This document shows positions 60,691 to 64,000 of a stretch of 64,000 bases of DNA, piece after piece. The notes under the pieces were generated by a model. It saw only the letters and a list, made by a program, of their open reading frames with translations. It was not told where the DNA came from and did no database searches. The DNA is from Plumapathes pennacea. Its lineage: Eukaryota > Cnidaria > Anthozoa > Antipatharia > Myriopathidae. The first letter of the stretch is position 1. Every line of letters starts with the position of its first letter. Location: contig OZ038466.1 in the NCBI GenBank assembly GCA_964036295.1, positions 23,798,597 through 23,862,596 of the forward strand, given 5' to 3'. The translations under genes were made by a program, and so were the position numbers.

Positions 60691-63600
60691 ATGGACAAAT
60701 TTAACCCATTTCTCCTGCTGGACACGATCCAGAAAGTGTATTATTTACGTCAAGTTTCCAAACGAATGTACGTAGAATACTTTTAGAGAGTATTTGTGGG
60801 AAATATATGTTATCGTTTTGTACGCGCGAACTGATTTTGCGGGTGATTTTCTGTTGCTTCACACCATGTATTTGTCGATTATTTCCATTTGGGTGGGTTT
60901 TAGAACTAAAGAGTTACTAAAACTCACCACTCCTCTCCCCCTCGGTATTTTGCACAACCAGATTTCAAGAAGTATACATTCTCATGGCCCAATTTTTTTT
61001 TTTTTTTTTTTTTGAAATTCTTTTATTTTCACATTTTGAAAACATTGTCATGGGCTAAAACTGTACTCTTTGAGGTCTGCAAAGATTTATTTTAATTCTC
61101 ACATGTTTCCATCCCACAAAGGAATACACGTACCTTGAAGCTGACGGATGTCCAGAGATTAAAGGAAAACAAGCTATGGAATCTGAACCAACTGCTGACT
61201 GTGCAAACCCAACCAGTTTGCTAGATCCACCAAAAAGAAAGCGAGCTCGGAGGGATCCAGGCTCAGAGTTTGACAAGAACATTGTTGTGCTAAACTCATC
61301 AGATGTTTTAGAGGACCAGGAGGGTGCCTTTTTGGCTCTAAACACGATGGAGCGAGCTCAGTTAAGGCGTGACAAGCAGAGGTTCAAGAAAGTCTGCTTT
61401 ACTCAGTTGATGACAGAATGGGAGGTACAGAAGAAGCTAGAAGATCCTGCAGTTGGTGTTGCACTGTTACGTAAGAAAAGGTACAGTAATGTTATATTAT
61501 TACTATTACTATTATTATTAAATATTATTATTATTATTATTATTATTATTGAAATGAGATTCAGTCCTAATCTAAATGAGTGTCTTTACAGGTACAAGTT
61601 CGCTTCAGCAGATGGTTATGGACACTTAAACTATCATGGAAAAGAACGGTGGAATGGATCTGAAATAAAATCCTGGCTTCCTGGCACATCAGCACTGTAT
61701 ATATTGTTGCAGGTTGGTGGAGCGACTGGCAGCTTGCTCTGCAGAATTTAAGCCAATTAATTTTGTACATTAAAATAATATTGGAGTGTCACTATTTTCC
61801 AAATTTGCCATTGTTTTAATGATATCTTGTGATAGTAACAGGGTTTACTAACACTACATGTATAAAAACAGCATCAAGTCTAACTTCCCATTACATATAG
61901 CAAGATGAAGCAATCACAAGCACTGTGATATGTTAGACAGGAAAAGGGGAATGAATTATTAATATAAAATACATTTTTTACTTTGCCGTCTTGAAGTTGC
62001 TGTACTTTGAATAAGTCACTATATCCCTGATGATGTCATACAGCTGACAACAGCCTCTGCCACTTCTTTTAGAAATGGTTTGTACATTATTTTGTATTTT
62101 AGGATAGTAATCAGGATGACAGAAGCAAGGAAAAGATGGAGACAAAAGAGATAAGCACATCCCAAACTAGTACTGGTCTGTGTAAGGATTCTTCACTACA
62201 GAGCGGGTCGATGCCGTCATCACCCGAATCTCCTTCTCCGTCTCCATCACTTTCATCTTCCTGTTTAATTTCGTATCCATCAGCATCATCATCATCATTG
62301 TCATCAATGACACTTATGGTAAAAGCAGATAAATCAGCAGCCTCAATTAAAAAGGAATACAGTGACTTGAATGAGCATTATGGTGCTTCATTTCAACCTT
62401 CAAAGAAAATTCACTCCCCTCAAACAGTCTTATCCTGGTCATCTTCATCATCATCATCACTTCCACTCCCCAAAAGCAGTCTGATATCTGTAGGTGTCAG
62501 CGGTACCTGGTATCCACCTGGTCCTAAGCCTTGGAACGTACTCTCTTCTTCATGTAAATGTTCTTCTCAAACTTCTACTGATGTGACGTCCAGTGACACG
62601 CAGAATTTGAAGGAATCTTTTGAGTGCCATGTGAGTCCTGACCCAAGCGCAGTTTCAACTGTTGCAAAACAAGAGGCACAAATTTCCATGGCTATGTCAT
62701 CTGGCTGTGAGGAAGCTTCTTCCCACTCCAGGAGTGGCTACTTTATAAGTGTTTTTCCAAAGACGACAGAAACCAAATCTGATGAATCTACATGTAGCTC
62801 TGTACGTACAGAACAAGACATTTATCCAGATGTTTCCAGCCATGCATCTGCCAGCTCAACTGATGAAATCAAACCTTTAGAGGATTATAAAGTGTCATCA
62901 GTGTCCAAAATTCAGTATACTTCATCTGAAAAAAGTCCAGAAATTCCTATCAAGCAAGCAGTGGACGGTCCAGGAAATCTACTTCAGAAAGACTCAGATT
63001 CAGAAACATCTGATGAAAGAGTCTCTATCACTGTCAGGGAGCAGACTTCTTCCCTACTGACAAGTGGAGAGAGCAGTGTTTTGAGGGGCTCTGTGCAGTG
63101 TATAAAGGAGCTACCCACCAGGCTTGTCAAAATGCCCCCCACAGGCACAAGCCAAGTCCTCCCATCAGTACCAGTGACTTGTGGAGAAACATCAAACTGT
63201 CCTCAAACCCAAGACATTGTGAGGAATAATTTTCAGGGAGAATCAGAAGCAAAATCTGGACACATCAGCCAATCATGGACTCAGGAAAATGTTGTTGCAG
63301 ACTTGACAAGCCAAGCCACACTTGTTTTTCAGCAGGTTTTTGCACAAAGCCTTGTCACCTCTGTTGGTCCACTTTCAAAGTTACTCAGTAGAAAAAGCCA
63401 AAAAGACAAGATGGTACAATGTGTTGGCTTGGACCAAGCTAGTACTGTGGCTGAATCATGTACATCAGGTATATAGATATAGATATTTACCCTTTGATTT
63501 TCTTTATCCATTCCTCGTGCATAAGTTCATAACGCGCTCCTCTTCTTCCTCACTTCAGCTTCTCCTATTTTTCATATGCGCTCCTCCTCTTCTTCAGTAG

Positions 63601-64000
63601 ACCAGTCAGACATTGTTGAAGAAATATGGCCAAAGGAAGGACCGTGCAAGGTTAGTTGTGCCATTTACAGTACAAGAAATTAAAACGTTTATAAGCACGT
63701 ACCTTTCAAAACTGAGAAATTAATCATAACTTCGCAACACACGGATATAAGCAAAAATCGTGACCACCACTTTTTTTGAAAGGCATTTCTCTGAGTTCGT
63801 AGTTTTTAAAAGTACAGTCCAAAAATGTTAGGTGTTAATAATACAAGTGAGGTGTCGACTGAACGAAAGGCACCATAGGTGAGTATCACGAATGTCTACA
63901 GTAACCTTTTTTATTATTATTTTTTTTTTATTTTTTAATGCTTTTAGGGTGGTGGAGCTTTCTTGATTCTACTTAAACAAAATCTCCGCACTGTATCCGC
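60691..64000 (+). CDS. Unrecognised Ser-rich protein, 3' end beyond window
   Basis: Proposed exons 60691-60735, 61122-61480, 61592-61712, 62103-63468, 63559-63650 and 63948-64000+ are in frame with GT/AG borders. The N terminus is MDKFNPFLLLDTIQK-EYTYLEADGCPE. Next is a basic stretch PKRKRARRDPG (possible nuclear localisation), a charged helical region (MERAQLRRDKQRFKKVCFTQ; EWEVQKKLEDP), and RYKFASADGYGHLNYHGKE. The 455-codon exon is Ser/Thr-rich and probably disordered (SSPESPSPSPSLSSSC). The next exons read SSSSVDQSDIVEEIWPKEGP and GGGAFLILLKQNLRTVS. I do not recognise the family. The first exon joins exon 2 by a GTGTAT donor and is the weakest part; translation could instead begin at 61176. 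Confidence 0.7.
60985..61012 (+). repeat. Poly-T run in intron 1 of the Ser-rich gene
   Basis: About 23 consecutive T residues. Intron 2 also has an (ATT)n run near 61495-61550. Confidence 0.9.

Overview
The window is animal nuclear DNA, most likely from an anthozoan cnidarian such as a stony coral; the species was not identified. It is AT-rich and intron-rich. Conserved metazoan genes have exon boundaries matching human orthologues, sometimes to the base (STK11). Many short inverted-repeat elements, a PIF/Harbinger transposon and a 19-bp minisatellite lie between and inside the genes. No bacterial, phage, CRISPR, tRNA or rRNA feature was seen.

Layout. 191-10292 (-): 5' part of a TTC39-family TPR gene running off the left edge; one intron holds an inverted-end element (5185-8282) with a 2-kb minisatellite. 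10796-13688 (+): KEAP1. 14701-18231 (+): STK11/LKB1, with two minor-class (U12) introns. 19694-20723 (-): INIP/SOSS-C. 20872-28145 (+): membrane-anchored histidine acid phosphatase with an altered catalytic HD motif. 28146-31169: repeat-rich, with small ORFs. 31170-35776 (+): single-exon SAM methyltransferase split by a 3,857-bp Harbinger element with TTA target duplication. 37230-37805 (-): intronless Tctex1 (DYNLT5-like) gene. 39248-42927 (-): C19orf44/DUF4614 homologue. 43271-50808 (+): ZYG11-family CUL2 substrate receptor. 51658-59862 (-): STIL, centriole assembly. 60691-64000 (+): unrecognised Ser-rich gene running off the right edge.

The genes are independent housekeeping or signalling loci rather than a pathway cluster: KEAP1 (oxidative stress), LKB1 (polarity and energy), INIP (DNA repair), ZYG11 (Gly/N-degron turnover), STIL (centriole duplication). 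Several pairs are head-to-head with short shared promoters (TTC39/KEAP1, INIP/phosphatase, C19orf44/ZYG11, STIL/last gene). From memory, human counterparts cluster on 19p13, 1p31-33 and 9, which suggests an ancient linkage group.

The most notable observations are the Harbinger insertion that precisely interrupts the methyltransferase, the extra AT-AC U12 intron in LKB1, the zinc-ribbon-like module in the Harbinger Myb-like protein, and the inverted-end element carrying palindromic subterminal arrays and a minisatellite. Exon coordinates were derived by eye from splice signals, reading-frame continuity and remembered family sequences; no alignment was run.
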